This document shows positions 54,819 through 64,000 of a DNA stretch of 64,000 nt, one piece after another (within the stretch, counting starts at the first letter, position 1; each line of letters begins with the position of its first letter). The notes under the pieces were generated by a model. The model was not told the DNA's origin. It did not search any database and was given only the letters and a program-made list of their open reading frames with translations. The stretch covers positions 1-64,000 of the forward strand of contig JAVBNT010000003.1 in the NCBI GenBank assembly GCA_031551355.1, in the 5' to 3' direction. A program made the position numbers and the translations under genes. This DNA is from JAVBNT01 sp031551355. Lineage in GTDB: Bacteria; Vulcanimicrobiota; CADAWZ01.

Positions 54819-55699
54819 TCAGGCTGCCGCTTGCTCCTTTTGCAAACGACCAAAGGATGATAAATAAGCCTGATAAGGGCGTTTATTGCCAAGACTCTGG
54901 TGAGGGCGTTCATAGTTATACTCGTTGATATATTTATCTATGCCGCGCCGGAGTTCACGAGGACTTGTATATTCGTTTAGATAAATGTCCTCAGACTTAA
55001 GGCTCCTAAACCACCGCTCTATAATTACGTTATCAATCCAACGCGCTTTGCCGTCCATACTTTGCCTGATTCCGTAAGATTTTAAAAGTTCAATACACTC
55101 ATTGCCTGTAAACTGGCTTCCCTGATCTGAATTGATTATATCAGGTATGCCATAAGTTTCGATTGCTTGCTTCACGGCTCCAAGAATCGGCACGGTTTCC
55201 AGTGTGTCAGACAATGCCCAACCTACTACAAATCGAGTTGCCCAGTCAATTATAGCTGTTAAATACATATGAGAATGTCTCATATGTATATATGTTATAT
55301 CAATAGCCCATACTTGATTAGGCAGCCAAATAAGCTTTTTTCTCAATAGATAAGGGAATTTTTTATGCTCTTTATCTGCCTTGAAAGATTTGGCTTCGGA
55401 TATAATGCATAAACTCCCATTTCCTGCATATATCGGCGAATCAGTTTTCGTCCAATATTGGTAAAACCGTCATCTTGTTTAAGTTTATCCAGAAGTTTAC
55501 GGGAACCCATCCAACAATACTTTGTATGCCAATAATCTAGTCGCCCTTTGATATATTCTTCACAAAATATTTGGTATTCATTTGGCGTTATTGGTTCATA
55601 ATAACAGCTTGTACAGTTAACTTCCAAAAGCTCGCATTGGCGCTTTAAAGACAGTTGTTCATTTTTTGAAACTAACTTTATTATCCCATTCGGTGCCAA
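54819..55699 (-). pseudogene. IS3-family transposase orfB, frameshifted
   Basis: A DDE integrase in two frames. The N-terminal part (55343-55699; QLSLKRQCELLEVN, RRYMQEMGVYALYPKPNLS) loses frame in about 55355-55385. The C-terminal part (54819-55346 and a little upstream) continues KEHKKFPYLLRKKLIWLPNQ and has the catalytic elements WAIDITYIHM, NSDQGSQFTGNE and ERWFRSLKSE. A single missing G (AGGGCA read as AGGCA) would explain the break. Unless a recoding event rescues it, no active transposase is made. Confidence 0.75.
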
Positions 55700-55997
55700 A
55701 CAACTTTTTATGCGCCCCTTTTAAAAAATCTACCTCCAGCGTCAATTGACCTACTTTTGCCTGATATTTCCTTTCCATTTCTTCCAGTTCTTTTATTCTT
55801 TTTTCGGCTTCTTTTTCCAGGCTATTCTGGGCGAAAACTCTTTCGGCATTTTCCAGAAAATCACGTCGCCAGTTGCCGAGTTGATTTACGCTTATCTTTT
55901 CTCTAAAAGCTATTTCTCCAATCGTGCTTTCTTCTTTTAATATTTCAAGCACAATCTTAGCTTTGTATTCGGGCGAATATTCTCTTCTTTTTTTCAT
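55659..55997 (-). CDS. IS3-family transposase orfA
   Basis: 112 residues: a helix-turn-helix N-terminus (RREYSPEYKAKIVLEILK, IGEIAFREKISVNQLGNWRR) and a leucine-zipper-like coiled coil (EAEKRIKELEEMERKYQ). It overlaps orfB, as expected for programmed frameshifting in this family; an A-run lies in the overlap zone. Intact here. Confidence 0.85.
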   Translation of the reverse strand: MKKRREYSPEYKAKIVLEILKEESTIGEIAFREKISVNQLGNWRRDFLENAERVFAQNSLEKEAEKRIKELEEMERKYQAKVGQLTLEVDFLKGAHKKLFGTEWDNKVSFKK

Positions 55998-56154
55998 TGG
56001 AGCGACCTCTCTTTTTTGATTTCTTATCGTTTATATTTTACATCGCTCCATTTAGTTTTTCAAATTTGCTGTCTTAATTTATGGTACCATTATAATTATA
56101 TTATTTTAAATTATAAAAACTCACCGGCAACTCCTCTCTCTTAGAGCACCGATC

Positions 56155-56187
56155 AAAGAAAGCCGCCAAAAGTCGGCGGCTTTCTTT
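56155..56187. terminator. Strong terminator hairpin
   Basis: AAAGAAAGCCGCC and GGCGGCTTTCTTT form a perfect 13-bp stem with a 7-base loop, 25 bases downstream of the lipoprotein gene on the minus strand. The short T-tract is the stem arm itself. Confidence 0.75.
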
Positions 56188-56211
56188 ACTAAAGTATTTG
56201 TTTTATTTTTA

Positions 56212-57696
56212 TTATCTGCTGAAAACGAACACATTCTCGGAGTCGGGCGATACAAACATTGTGAAAGTTGACGTCCCGTCGCTTAAAATATACAGTCCGC
56301 TGTCCATAGCTCCGTTAGCAGCCCAATTTTTAGTGCCTGCATCGTATGTCAGCACATAAGTAGAGCCTTGTACCATTGATGGCTTTAGAGCGGCAATTCT
56401 TATGGCATAAAAAATCTGAATCTGAGAGAGTGAACCGTCATTGGCAAAAATCTGAGCCCGGAAATCAGCGTTCTGACTTCTGGAGAATTCAAGCTGGGCA
56501 GTTCCCTTTTCATAACCGTTAATATTTTGTCCGGAGACGGTGATTGGAAGCTCCTGGGTAGAAACGGAAGGAACCGAAACCAAATAGTTGCCGTTGGGAA
56601 GGCTAAAGTATATATAACCGTCGTCATAGGAAAGAGGTTCGGCAACGACATCGCCCGTACTGCTGTCCTTTATAACCGCCTGAGCGAATAATACCGGCAA
56701 AGATGCGGAATCCGTAATCCGGACCCTGTGATGGTAAGTCAGCGTAGCGGCGAGCTGAACATTAGGATTAGAGGTTGTAATATCAAGATCATACTTGAAA
56801 TATTTGTTGGGATAGAGTTCATAATCATTATAGTGGAAGAAAGAATATCTTCCCGCAGGGACATTCGTATAGGTAACGACTCCGCCTACCGGCTTCAGCT
56901 GTTTTGAATAGAATGACGGACCGACAATAGAGCCATAGCTGAGAAGACCGAACCAATGATTAAGGTCATCACCGCTCAAACCGTTAAGGGTTACGGTTAC
57001 GGAAGGTATTATTGCTCTTGCAAACTGATAAACGCCTTTTGAAGAAGAAGAAACGGTAACCGGTTTCGAATCCGTTGAATATCCGGGGATTGTCAGCAGA
57101 TAGTTTCCATCGGGAACAGCATCAATAACAACTGTTTTGCCGGTAATTTCAGCAGAAATCGGATTAACACCGCCGGAAAGCGACAGCCTGGCCCCTAAAA
57201 AAGCGCTGTTACACTGATCAACAATTGAAAGCTCAACTCTGCTGTAATTAATAAGAACAATTTCTTCCACTACCGCAGGCTCATCATAGGTCACGGCAAC
57301 ATTCGTGGAGAAAACAACATTATCATTGACGATAGCGGATAGTGAATAGCTTCCAAGGGGAACATCTTCAAATGAATAATACCCGTCGGCATCTGAAAAA
57401 GTGGAGGCAAAAACAGAGCTGTTAAGGCTCCTTGCCTTTGCACCGTATTCTAGTTCAACAAGAGCATCGGCGATGGGCTCACCATCAGCATACACAACTC
57501 TGCCGCTTACCGTGTTGGAATCGGCTACCGGCTGGGTTGTTACAACCGGATCCGAACCGGAAGACGGTGACGGCTGAACATATGGATTGCCCGAAACAGA
57601 AAAAGAACCTGATCCGGAGCCGGAACTGCAGCCGGTGATAAAAAGCATTACCGCGAACACAAAACACATTAAAAACAAGATAGTTATTTTTTTCAT
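56212..57696 (-). CDS. Lipoprotein with carboxypeptidase-regulatory-like repeats, second
   Basis: 494 residues. Signal peptide with lipobox FITGC, a Ser/Gly/Pro linker (GSGSGSFSVSGNPYVQPSPS), then a carboxypeptidase-regulatory unit (VSGRVVYADGEPIADALVEL, DADGYYSFEDVPLGSYSL). Further units have the DGNYLLTIPGYST and NGNYLVSVPSVST pattern. It is architecturally similar to the protein at 51852; the two flank the phosphoesterase gene and the IS. GGAGGGAA lies before the ATG. Likely an exposed lipoprotein with no enzyme motif. Confidence 0.78.
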   Translation of the reverse strand: MKKITILFLMCFVFAVMLFITGCSSGSGSGSFSVSGNPYVQPSPSSGSDPVVTTQPVADSNTVSGRVVYADGEPIADALVELEYGAKARSLNSSVFASTFSDADGYYSFEDVPLGSYSLSAIVNDNVVFSTNVAVTYDEPAVVEEIVLINYSRVELSIVDQCNSAFLGARLSLSGGVNPISAEITGKTVVIDAVPDGNYLLTIPGYSTDSKPVTVSSSSKGVYQFARAIIPSVTVTLNGLSGDDLNHWFGLLSYGSIVGPSFYSKQLKPVGGVVTYTNVPAGRYSFFHYNDYELYPNKYFKYDLDITTSNPNVQLAATLTYHHRVRITDSASLPVLFAQAVIKDSSTGDVVAEPLSYDDGYIYFSLPNGNYLVSVPSVSTQELPITVSGQNINGYEKGTAQLEFSRSQNADFRAQIFANDGSLSQIQIFYAIRIAALKPSMVQGSTYVLTYDAGTKNWAANGAMDSGLYILSDGTSTFTMFVSPDSENVFVFSR

Positions 57697-57860
57697 AAAT
57701 TCCCTCCAAATATTTTTTATTCCAATTTTTAGCTTCAAAAATTTTAGCACTAAGGCGATTATAGTATATTGTTAACAAAAAAGCAATACTTTTTTAACAT
57801 TTTTGTAAAATATTTTTAACATTGTTTACATTTTGTTAACAAATATTAAAAAATAATAAC

Positions 57861-57894
57861 AAAAAAGCGTTATCAGACATTGTCGGATAACGCC
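57861..57894 (-). terminator. Terminator of the kdp operon
   Basis: On the minus strand, GCGTTATC pairs with GATAACGC and is followed by TTTTTT, about 50 bases after the kdpE stop. Confidence 0.8.
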
Positions 57895-57941
57895 AAATTC
57901 GTTAAATATTTTTAAGAAAATTATCAAAAGCAACAGAAATG

Positions 57942-58628
57942 CTAAAAGTCAGCCATTCGGTAACCGACACCAACCTCCGTGACAATATATTCTGGCTGGG
58001 CGGGATTTTTCTCTATTTTTCGTCTTATATTAGCCATATTGACTCTCAGAGCCTGGTTATCATTTTCATAAGGGCCCCATATTTCCCTGAGAATATAATC
58101 ATGCGTCAGTGTTTTGCCGATATTCTTAGACATCAGGGAAACGATTTTGTATTCAATAGGAGTTAAATGTACAGGCTCACCATTCAGACTTACAACTCTT
58201 TTTTCAAAATCAATAAGCAAATTGCCGATATTGACAGCCTGAGTCATCAAAACATCAACATTATGCCTGAAATTTGCATGCCGCAAAGCCGTCCTGATCC
58301 TCGCCAGAAATTCCGAAGAACCAAAAGGTTTTGTAATATAATCATCGGCACCCAAATCAAAAGCCCTAACCTTCTCGCGCTCCTGCTCCCTTGCGGAAAC
58401 AACAATTACGGGGACGGATGAGAATTCCCTTATCCGTCCCAGGACATCAAGTCCATCCTGATCCGGCAGTCCCAAATCAAGAAGTACAATATCCGGCGGA
58501 TGAGAGGCAACAAGCGAAACGGCTTCGCGTCCGCTGCCGGCAACAACAAGATGATAGTCGACAGATTTGAAAATAGCTTTGACAAGGTTTATTATGTTAG
58601 CCTCATCTTCTACCAGCAATACAGTCAT
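57942..58628 (-). CDS. kdpE: Response regulator KdpE
   Basis: A 228-residue OmpR-type regulator. The receiver domain has the phospho-acceptor Asp51 in IVLLDLGLPD, acidic pocket EDE at 7-9, VSA and K in ITKPFG. The C-terminal winged helix has TPIEYKIVSLMSKN and LRVNMANIRRKIE. It activates kdp genes on phosphorylation by KdpD. ATG at 58628; GTG at 58643 or TTG at 58634 are alternatives, and AAAGGAG lies just upstream of them. It is the last gene of the operon, 20 bases after kdpD. Confidence 0.92.
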   Translation of the reverse strand: MTVLLVEDEANIINLVKAIFKSVDYHLVVAGSGREAVSLVASHPPDIVLLDLGLPDQDGLDVLGRIREFSSVPVIVVSAREQEREKVRAFDLGADDYITKPFGSSEFLARIRTALRHANFRHNVDVLMTQAVNIGNLLIDFEKRVVSLNGEPVHLTPIEYKIVSLMSKNIGKTLTHDYILREIWGPYENDNQALRVNMANIRRKIEKNPAQPEYIVTEVGVGYRMADF

Positions 58629-58648
58629 CGGCAAAATAATCACTCCTT

Positions 58649-61312
58649 TTACAAAGGCAGGGTAAATCTAAAAATGGCTCCGCCTTCCGGCCTGTTAGCC
58701 GCATGCATTTCGCCGCCATGCGCTTTTATTATCGACATACAAATAGACAAGCCGATGCCCATTCCACGCGACCTGTCCCCTACTCTGTCTTCCACGGACA
58801 TTTTGCCTTCAAATAAATGAGGCAAGTCGTCGGCCGGGACACCTTCCCCCTCGTCAAAGACTTCAAACACAGCGCTAGATCCGCTTCTACGCACCACAAC
58901 ATCCACTTTCGCAGAAGCTGAAGAATTTTTTATTGCATTTTCCAGTAAATTCATAATGACCTGAATAATTAACGTTGCGTCCATCGGCACCATTAAAAGT
59001 TCCTCAGGAGACTTTGCCAGTATAATGCGAGCAGGGAAATGCCTCTTTGTCCTGCTTATGGCCTCGGCAATAATCTCCTCGGCAGCTTCCGGCATTTTAT
59101 CCACACTTAAATTATCACCTTTAATACGCGTAACCGACAGCAAATTCTCTACCATGCGAATCAACCATTGGGAATCATCCCTGATACCGCCGAGAAGTTC
59201 CCTTGTAGAATCATCACCGGCATCACAGCCATTTTCAAGCAGCAATGAACTTGCTCCTGCAATACTTGTTAAAGGGGTACGCAGATCATGGGAGATAGCC
59301 CGCAGCAAATTAGCGCGCATTTTCTCCTTTTCGGCATCAAAAGCTACGCAGTGCTGCTGCTGAGACAAATATTCGCGCTCAAGGGCTATGGCAATCAAAG
59401 AACCGAGGATCTCAAAAAAATTACGATCGTAAGTTGTCAGGGACTTACTTCCGGGACAGGAAAGTCCCATTACGCCCAAAACTTTTCCATGGGACATCAA
59501 AGGCATATAAAAAGCGTCGGCACCCATCAAAGTATCAGTTCCCGCTCCTGCCGGTTTTTGATTAACAAAAGTCCAGTGGGCAACAGCTTTTTCGTCCGGC
59601 AGCATCAGAAACGATGAATCAGGCTCCGCGGCAGACTGTTTTAAGACTGCGGGTTCAGCGGATAAAGGATCTTGCGTATAAAAAACAACGGAGCGGCCGA
59701 ATATATTTACCACATACTCATTGGCTAAATCGACAATACCCTTTAAATCGGGAGTTATTAGAAGTTTTTTATTAATACCGTAAAGCACTTCCGTCCGCCG
59801 TTCCCTCGAAACCGCCAGCTCCGCCTGGGCATTGATACGCATTGTCAGCGTGCTTGTGATCAGGGCAATAATCAGCATAATGGCAAAAGTAACAGGATAT
59901 CCTGCTCTGATAGCATCAAAAGTATAGATAGGGTCGGTGAAAAAGAAATTAAAACAAAGAACGCTGAGTAAAGAGGCTAAAATTCCATGCAAATAACCGG
60001 AGGTTATCCTTGAAATGATAAGAACAGAAAGAATATAGAGCATTATAATATTCTGTTCCCCGATACCGAGTGCCGTTAAAATTTCGCAAAAAACCGTTGT
60101 CGCCGCCAAAATGGCCGACATTTTGCCAAGATCAGGCCAGGAAATATAAAACGGATATTTCATCACTGCAGATTTTTTTGCCCCGCGCCTGTCCCTTGCC
60201 CCCTGTGAGACGATATGAATTTCCACCCCTTCAAGCATTCTTATAAGCCGATCTTCAAATCCGGGCTTTAATATATTAGCCGGAGTCCAAATTTTTTTAC
60301 CGATAACGATATTGGTAATTCCCGCTGTGCGGGCGTATTCGGAGACCGTCAACGGGACATCATCGCCATATAAAGTTACTATTTCAGCCCCCAGCCTCTG
60401 TGCCAGTTCGATATGTCCCTGCAATGTTTTTTTATCGGCGTCGGACAAATATACATTATTATGTGTTTCGACATATAAAACAGTCAAAGGGGCATGCATA
60501 GCCTCAGCAATTCTAGCCGACCAGCGTATACATCTTGCGGATGAAGGAGCACTGCTTATACAGACTAAAAATTTCATTGCCGCCGATTTTGCAGGTGATT
60601 TACTGCTTTCAAAACCATCCTGGCTCACCCTGTCGGCAGATTTGCGCATGGAAATTTCCCGGAGACTTCTCAGATTCTCTTTGGAAAAAAACTTCTTCAT
60701 AGCAGTCTCGGCACGTTCAGGAGCGTATACCTTGCCGCTTTCAAAACGCTTCAGAAGCTCTTCAGGGGAAATATCTATAAGTTTTATATCAGAGCGTTCA
60801 AAAATAAAATCCGGCACCGTTTCACGGACGTTAATGCCGGTAATATCCATTATGACATCATTAAGGCTCTCAATATGCTGAACATTAACCGCCGTATACA
60901 CGTCAATTCCGGCAAGCAAAAGCTCCTCAACATCCTGATAGCGCTTTTTGTTGCGGCATCCGGCCGCATTCGTGTGAGCCAATTCATCAACAAGGACAAT
61001 TTCCGGCCGCTTTTTGAGAGCGGCATCCAGATCAAATTCCTTCAAGGTTATATTTTTATAGGGGATTACCGCCGGCGGCAGCAAAACAAGTCCGTCAAGC
61101 AGCTGCATTGTTTCCGGGCGCGTATGAGGTTCAATATAGCCGACAAGAACATCCTTTCCGGCTTTAGACTGCAGATGAGCTTCTTCAAGCATCGCATAGG
61201 TTTTTCCGACACCGGCGGCATAGCCAAAAAAAATACGCAAACGGCCGCTGCTGCTTCCCTCCTTATTAACGGCAGCAAGCAGAGCATCCGGATCCGGTCT
61301 AAATTCTTCCAT
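58649..61312 (-). CDS. kdpD: Sensor histidine kinase KdpD
   Basis: An 887-residue membrane sensor for potassium limitation. The N-terminal KdpD domain with Walker motif GYAAGVGKTYAM and VDELAHTN is followed by a universal-stress-like domain (about 235-360), four membrane helices (about 385-490), a GAF-like region, HisKA with the phospho-accepting His in AISHDLRTPLTS, and HATPase (FEVFDEGEGVP, GMGIGLSI). Length and order match full KdpD. It is co-transcribed with kdpC upstream and kdpE downstream. Confidence 0.95.
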   Translation of the reverse strand: MEEFRPDPDALLAAVNKEGSSSGRLRIFFGYAAGVGKTYAMLEEAHLQSKAGKDVLVGYIEPHTRPETMQLLDGLVLLPPAVIPYKNITLKEFDLDAALKKRPEIVLVDELAHTNAAGCRNKKRYQDVEELLLAGIDVYTAVNVQHIESLNDVIMDITGINVRETVPDFIFERSDIKLIDISPEELLKRFESGKVYAPERAETAMKKFFSKENLRSLREISMRKSADRVSQDGFESSKSPAKSAAMKFLVCISSAPSSARCIRWSARIAEAMHAPLTVLYVETHNNVYLSDADKKTLQGHIELAQRLGAEIVTLYGDDVPLTVSEYARTAGITNIVIGKKIWTPANILKPGFEDRLIRMLEGVEIHIVSQGARDRRGAKKSAVMKYPFYISWPDLGKMSAILAATTVFCEILTALGIGEQNIIMLYILSVLIISRITSGYLHGILASLLSVLCFNFFFTDPIYTFDAIRAGYPVTFAIMLIIALITSTLTMRINAQAELAVSRERRTEVLYGINKKLLITPDLKGIVDLANEYVVNIFGRSVVFYTQDPLSAEPAVLKQSAAEPDSSFLMLPDEKAVAHWTFVNQKPAGAGTDTLMGADAFYMPLMSHGKVLGVMGLSCPGSKSLTTYDRNFFEILGSLIAIALEREYLSQQQHCVAFDAEKEKMRANLLRAISHDLRTPLTSIAGASSLLLENGCDAGDDSTRELLGGIRDDSQWLIRMVENLLSVTRIKGDNLSVDKMPEAAEEIIAEAISRTKRHFPARIILAKSPEELLMVPMDATLIIQVIMNLLENAIKNSSASAKVDVVVRRSGSSAVFEVFDEGEGVPADDLPHLFEGKMSVEDRVGDRSRGMGIGLSICMSIIKAHGGEMHAANRPEGGAIFRFTLPL

Positions 61313-61331
61313 TAGCAATCACCACCATACA

Positions 61332-61895
61332 CTAAATCAATCCGTCAAGAGCCAAATTTACCATCAGAACGTTTACACGGGACTCTCCCCAAAAACCAAG
61401 AATACGGCCGGCTGTAAAACGCTTTACAAGAACCCTGACGTAATCTTCCGTCATCCCGCGCTCCGATGCTATACGCCTTATCTGATATTCCGCGGCTTCA
61501 GGGGAAATATAGGCATCTACACCGCTTGCCGATGAAGTAACCAAATCCGACGGGACAGGCGTTTCTTTGTCATCATTAAATCTATGCCACCAATCAACAC
61601 GCTCAGCCACCCGATTTTTCTGCTCCTTACCGGCAGGAGACAAATAGGAAACCTCCATTGGCCTGCCGATCAGATATTTGGGAGAAGTAAATTTCTGTCC
61701 TATAAGGCTGCTGCCAACTTCCTTTTTTTGTCCGCCGGCAGTTGTGCTCACACTTACAATACTGCCGTTTGCCTTATGTTTGAAAAAGACCTGCGCAGCA
61801 AATGTAACGGCAGCGGTATAAATTACACCACAAATTAAAGTCATTATTAAAAAACAATATAAAGCCGGTCTAACCGCTTTCCATATCTTTTGCAT
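61332..61895 (-). CDS. kdpC: Potassium-transporting ATPase subunit KdpC
   Basis: 187 residues: one N-terminal transmembrane helix (ALYCFLIMTLICGVIYTAAV) and a periplasmic domain with SSLIGQKFTSPKYLIGRP, TSSASGVDAYISPEAAEYQ and VNVLMVNLALD. It stabilises the KdpFABC pump. ATG at 61895 is preferred after AGAGGTG; upstream in-frame starts would overlap kdpB. Confidence 0.93.
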   Translation of the reverse strand: MQKIWKAVRPALYCFLIMTLICGVIYTAAVTFAAQVFFKHKANGSIVSVSTTAGGQKKEVGSSLIGQKFTSPKYLIGRPMEVSYLSPAGKEQKNRVAERVDWWHRFNDDKETPVPSDLVTSSASGVDAYISPEAAEYQIRRIASERGMTEDYVRVLVKRFTAGRILGFWGESRVNVLMVNLALDGLI

Positions 61896-61920
61896 AAAAA
61901 CACCTCTGTCCTGCAACCGG

Positions 61921-63969
61921 TTATATGCCGAATAATGCAAGCACCATATCGAGCAGCTTGATCACTATAAACGGAGCCATTAATCCGCCGAAGCCGTATA
62001 AAAAAACGTTGTGCGCCAATAGTTTTGCGGCGGGCATTTCTCTGTAGGCAACCCCCTTAAGCGACAACGGAATCAAAGCTATTATTATCAGGGCATTATA
62101 TAATACCGCGGAAAGAATGGCACTATGTTCACTATTAAGGCCCATAATATTAAGTGAAATAAGCTGAGGATAAATGCCAAAAAACAATACGGGGATGATG
62201 GCAAAATATTTTGCCACATCATTGGCAACACTAAAAGTAGTCAATGCCCCTCTCGTCATTAAAAGCTGCTTGCCTATACGCACTATCTCAATAAGTTTAG
62301 TCGGGCTGGAATCCAAATCAACCATGTTTCCCGCCTCTTTAGCAGCCTGGGTGCCGCTGTTCATCGCAACGGCGACATCAGCCTGTGCCAAAGCCGGGGC
62401 ATCATTTGTTCCGTCCCCGGTCATTGCCACCAAATGCCCCCTGACCTGATAGTCCCTTATAAGCGCAAGCTTGGCTTCCGGCGTAGCTTCGGCCAAAAAA
62501 TCATCGACTCCGGCCTCCGCCGCAATCGCCGCGGCAGTCATGGGGTTGTCCCCGGTGATCATTATTGTCTTTATGCCCATCTTGCGAAGATCGCCAAAAC
62601 GTTCCCTTACTCCGTTCTTAACAATATCTTTTAAATAAATAACACCTAAAACACGGTTATTAATCACGACAACAAGAGGCGTTCCCCCGGACGAAGCAAC
62701 CCTGGCAACGATTTCATCACATTCATCAGGATAAGGCCATCCATTTTCCCGGACATACGATTTAACGGCATCGGCAGCTCCCTTACGTATTTTATTATCC
62801 CCGTAATCAACGCCGCTCATTCTTGTTTTTGCACTAAACTCTATAAAACGGGCACCAAGCGCCGCCAAATCTCTGCCTCTTATACCAAACAGCTTTTTTG
62901 CCAGCACTACAATACTGCGTCCTTCGGCAGTCTCATCGGCAATCGAAGACAATTGAGCCGCATCGGCAAGTTCCTGCTGCGATACGCCGCTTACAGGCAA
63001 AAACTCACTGGCCTGTCTGTTACCCAAAGTAATCGTACCGGTTTTATCAAGAAGAAGGATATCAACGTCTCCGGCAGCTTCTATCGCACGTCCGCTCATA
63101 GCCAACACATTAGCCCGGTTTAAACGGCTCATTCCCGCGATGCCTATTGAAGACAGCAAAGCGCCGATTGTCGTAGGCGCAAGGCAGACAAGCAAGGCGA
63201 TAACATTCGTCAGCGAAATCATCTTCCCGGAAGAAGCCTGCATGCAGGCAAAACGGGTGAAGGGCAGCAAAGTCACGGTCACAACAATAAAAATTACCGT
63301 CAGGGTAACAAGAAGGATCTGCAGCGCTATTTCATTAGGGGTTTTCTTTCGCGATGCCCCCTCTACCATAGCGATCATTTTGTCAAGAAAACTCTCTCCC
63401 GCTTCGGCGGTGATGCGGATAACCAGCCAGTCGGAAATTAAAAGAGTCCCACCGGTAACAGCACTTCTGTCGCCGCCGGACTCACGTATAACGGGAGCCG
63501 ATTCACCGGTTATGGCACTTTCATCAACAGAAGCAACCCCGTCAATAACCTCTCCGTCCATAGGAATCTGCTCTCCCGCTTCCACAAACACAATATCACC
63601 GGTTTTCAACAATGTTGAATCGACAAAGGTAAAAATACTATGCTCTTCGGGCTTTTCAAGCTTTCTGGCCTTAACATCTTTTTTAGCCGAACGCAACGCA
63701 GCAGCCTGCGCTTTCCCGCGCCCTTCCGCAATAGCTTCGGCAAAATTTGCAAATAAAACAGTAAACCAAAGTATCAGGGAAATAGAAAAGACATAAGCCG
63801 GATTCTCCCGCGAAACGCCAAGCAATGCAAGCACCCATATGACGCCCGTTATCAAAGCACCTATATAAACAACCATCATTACAGGATTTTCAGCCTGAAC
63901 TTTAGGAGAAAGTTTGATAAAACTGTCTTTCATGGCTTCAAGCAAAACGGAGCCCTGATTTTCCTTCAT
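61921..63969 (-). CDS. kdpB: Potassium-transporting ATPase ATP-binding subunit KdpB
   Basis: 682 residues, the usual KdpB length. This is the P-type ATPase catalytic subunit, with phosphorylation motif DKTGT (Asp308), TGES in the actuator domain, MITGDNPMTAAAIA and GDGTNDAPALAQADVAVAMN. It energises high-affinity K+ uptake with KdpA, which must lie right of the window edge. MKENQ at 63969 has AAAGG ten bases upstream; ATG at 63978 is also in frame. The gene is complete. Confidence 0.95.
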   Translation of the reverse strand: MKENQGSVLLEAMKDSFIKLSPKVQAENPVMMVVYIGALITGVIWVLALLGVSRENPAYVFSISLILWFTVLFANFAEAIAEGRGKAQAAALRSAKKDVKARKLEKPEEHSIFTFVDSTLLKTGDIVFVEAGEQIPMDGEVIDGVASVDESAITGESAPVIRESGGDRSAVTGGTLLISDWLVIRITAEAGESFLDKMIAMVEGASRKKTPNEIALQILLVTLTVIFIVVTVTLLPFTRFACMQASSGKMISLTNVIALLVCLAPTTIGALLSSIGIAGMSRLNRANVLAMSGRAIEAAGDVDILLLDKTGTITLGNRQASEFLPVSGVSQQELADAAQLSSIADETAEGRSIVVLAKKLFGIRGRDLAALGARFIEFSAKTRMSGVDYGDNKIRKGAADAVKSYVRENGWPYPDECDEIVARVASSGGTPLVVVINNRVLGVIYLKDIVKNGVRERFGDLRKMGIKTIMITGDNPMTAAAIAAEAGVDDFLAEATPEAKLALIRDYQVRGHLVAMTGDGTNDAPALAQADVAVAMNSGTQAAKEAGNMVDLDSSPTKLIEIVRIGKQLLMTRGALTTFSVANDVAKYFAIIPVLFFGIYPQLISLNIMGLNSEHSAILSAVLYNALIIIALIPLSLKGVAYREMPAAKLLAHNVFLYGFGGLMAPFIVIKLLDMVLALFGI

Positions 63970-64000
63970 AAATGCCATGCCTTTCTAAAAACGAATATAA

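Larger units (their letters stand above)
54683..56093 (-). mobile_element. IS3-family insertion sequence, probably inactive
   Basis: About 1.41 kb with imperfect terminal inverted repeats: ATAATGGTCC..AAGACA at the left mirrors TGTCTTAATTTATGGTACCA at the right. AAT occurs directly at both outer ends (54680-54682 and 56094-56096), a possible 3-bp target duplication. It carries orfA and a frameshifted orfB on the minus strand. The exact ends are read by eye. Confidence 0.7.

Noticed and set aside
63140..63796. 218-residue plus-strand frame opposite kdpB
   Set aside because: Antisense shadow; the minus strand encodes complete KdpB motifs through this region.
1..64000. Global UGA reassignment (genetic code 4 or 25)
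   Set aside because: The ABC ATPase, the 430-residue partner protein, the radical SAM and the GH13 genes end at UGA exactly where family length and gene overlap require a stop.

Overview
The window comes from a bacterium whose envelope genes look Gram-negative: several lipoproteins, many Sec signal peptides and a periplasmic-type class D beta-lactamase. Its metabolism looks anaerobic and fermentative, with butyrate kinase and phosphate butyryltransferase, ferredoxin-type proteins, a rubrerythrin-like protein and a histidine ammonia-lyase-like enzyme. It decodes selenocysteine. Three genes carry an in-frame UGA followed by a SECIS-like hairpin, while other genes here (ABC ATPase, radical SAM protein) use UGA as a normal stop, so UGA is not globally reassigned. 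Base composition is moderate. No ribosomal or marker gene fixes the lineage. The FHA, zinc-ribbon and beta-propeller hypotheticals and the many palindromic repeats suggest an uncultivated phylum-level lineage, but that is only an impression.

Layout. 1-10 kb: Tex, a fructose-6-phosphate aldolase-type transaldolase, then an ABC-2 export cluster with two tandemly duplicated permease-M1 peptidase fusions. 10-16 kb: a GH13 glycosidase and a TetR regulator that share an operator-like palindrome, then TldE and TldD. 16-22.5 kb: one strand carrying an amidohydrolase, an M49-type peptidase, and a coupled pair made of a Cys-rich protein and a radical SAM/SPASM enzyme. 23-27 kb: a Lys/Ala-tailed zinc-ribbon protein, an M28 peptidase, a beta-propeller protein and an FHA protein. 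27.5-31 kb: an MnmA-like enzyme, cysE and cysK. 32-36 kb: ptb, HD-GYP, yedF, DUF3343 and a Sec-containing selD on one strand. 36.5-40 kb: buk, a ferredoxin protein and a histidine ammonia-lyase whose MIO triad reads Ala-Cys-Gly. 40-50 kb: a lipoprotein, tRNA-Ser(UGA), an aldo-keto reductase, an OXA-type beta-lactamase, a methyltransferase, a His/Met-rich repeat protein and DUF2252. 50.5-51.8 kb: two tandem, divergent paralogues of a small secreted selenoprotein. 52-58 kb: two carboxypeptidase-regulatory-type lipoproteins, a phosphoesterase-rubrerythrin fusion and a frameshifted IS3 element. 58-64 kb: kdpB-kdpC-kdpD-kdpE, with kdpA off the right edge.

The most interesting points are these. (1) The selenoprotein pair at 50569-51739 has C-x-U or C-x-x-U motifs just after a signal peptide, a predicted SECIS in each gene and a separate promoter for each; an ordinary annotation would start both genes after the UGA and lose the motif. 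(2) At least five families of small palindromic, MITE-like repeats occur, often nested inside each other. One superfamily repeatedly supplies, or directly abuts, the stop codon of the adjacent gene. (3) An operon joins selenium-donor genes to butyrate metabolism and an HD-GYP protein. (4) Several catalytic-residue variants and domain fusions are present.
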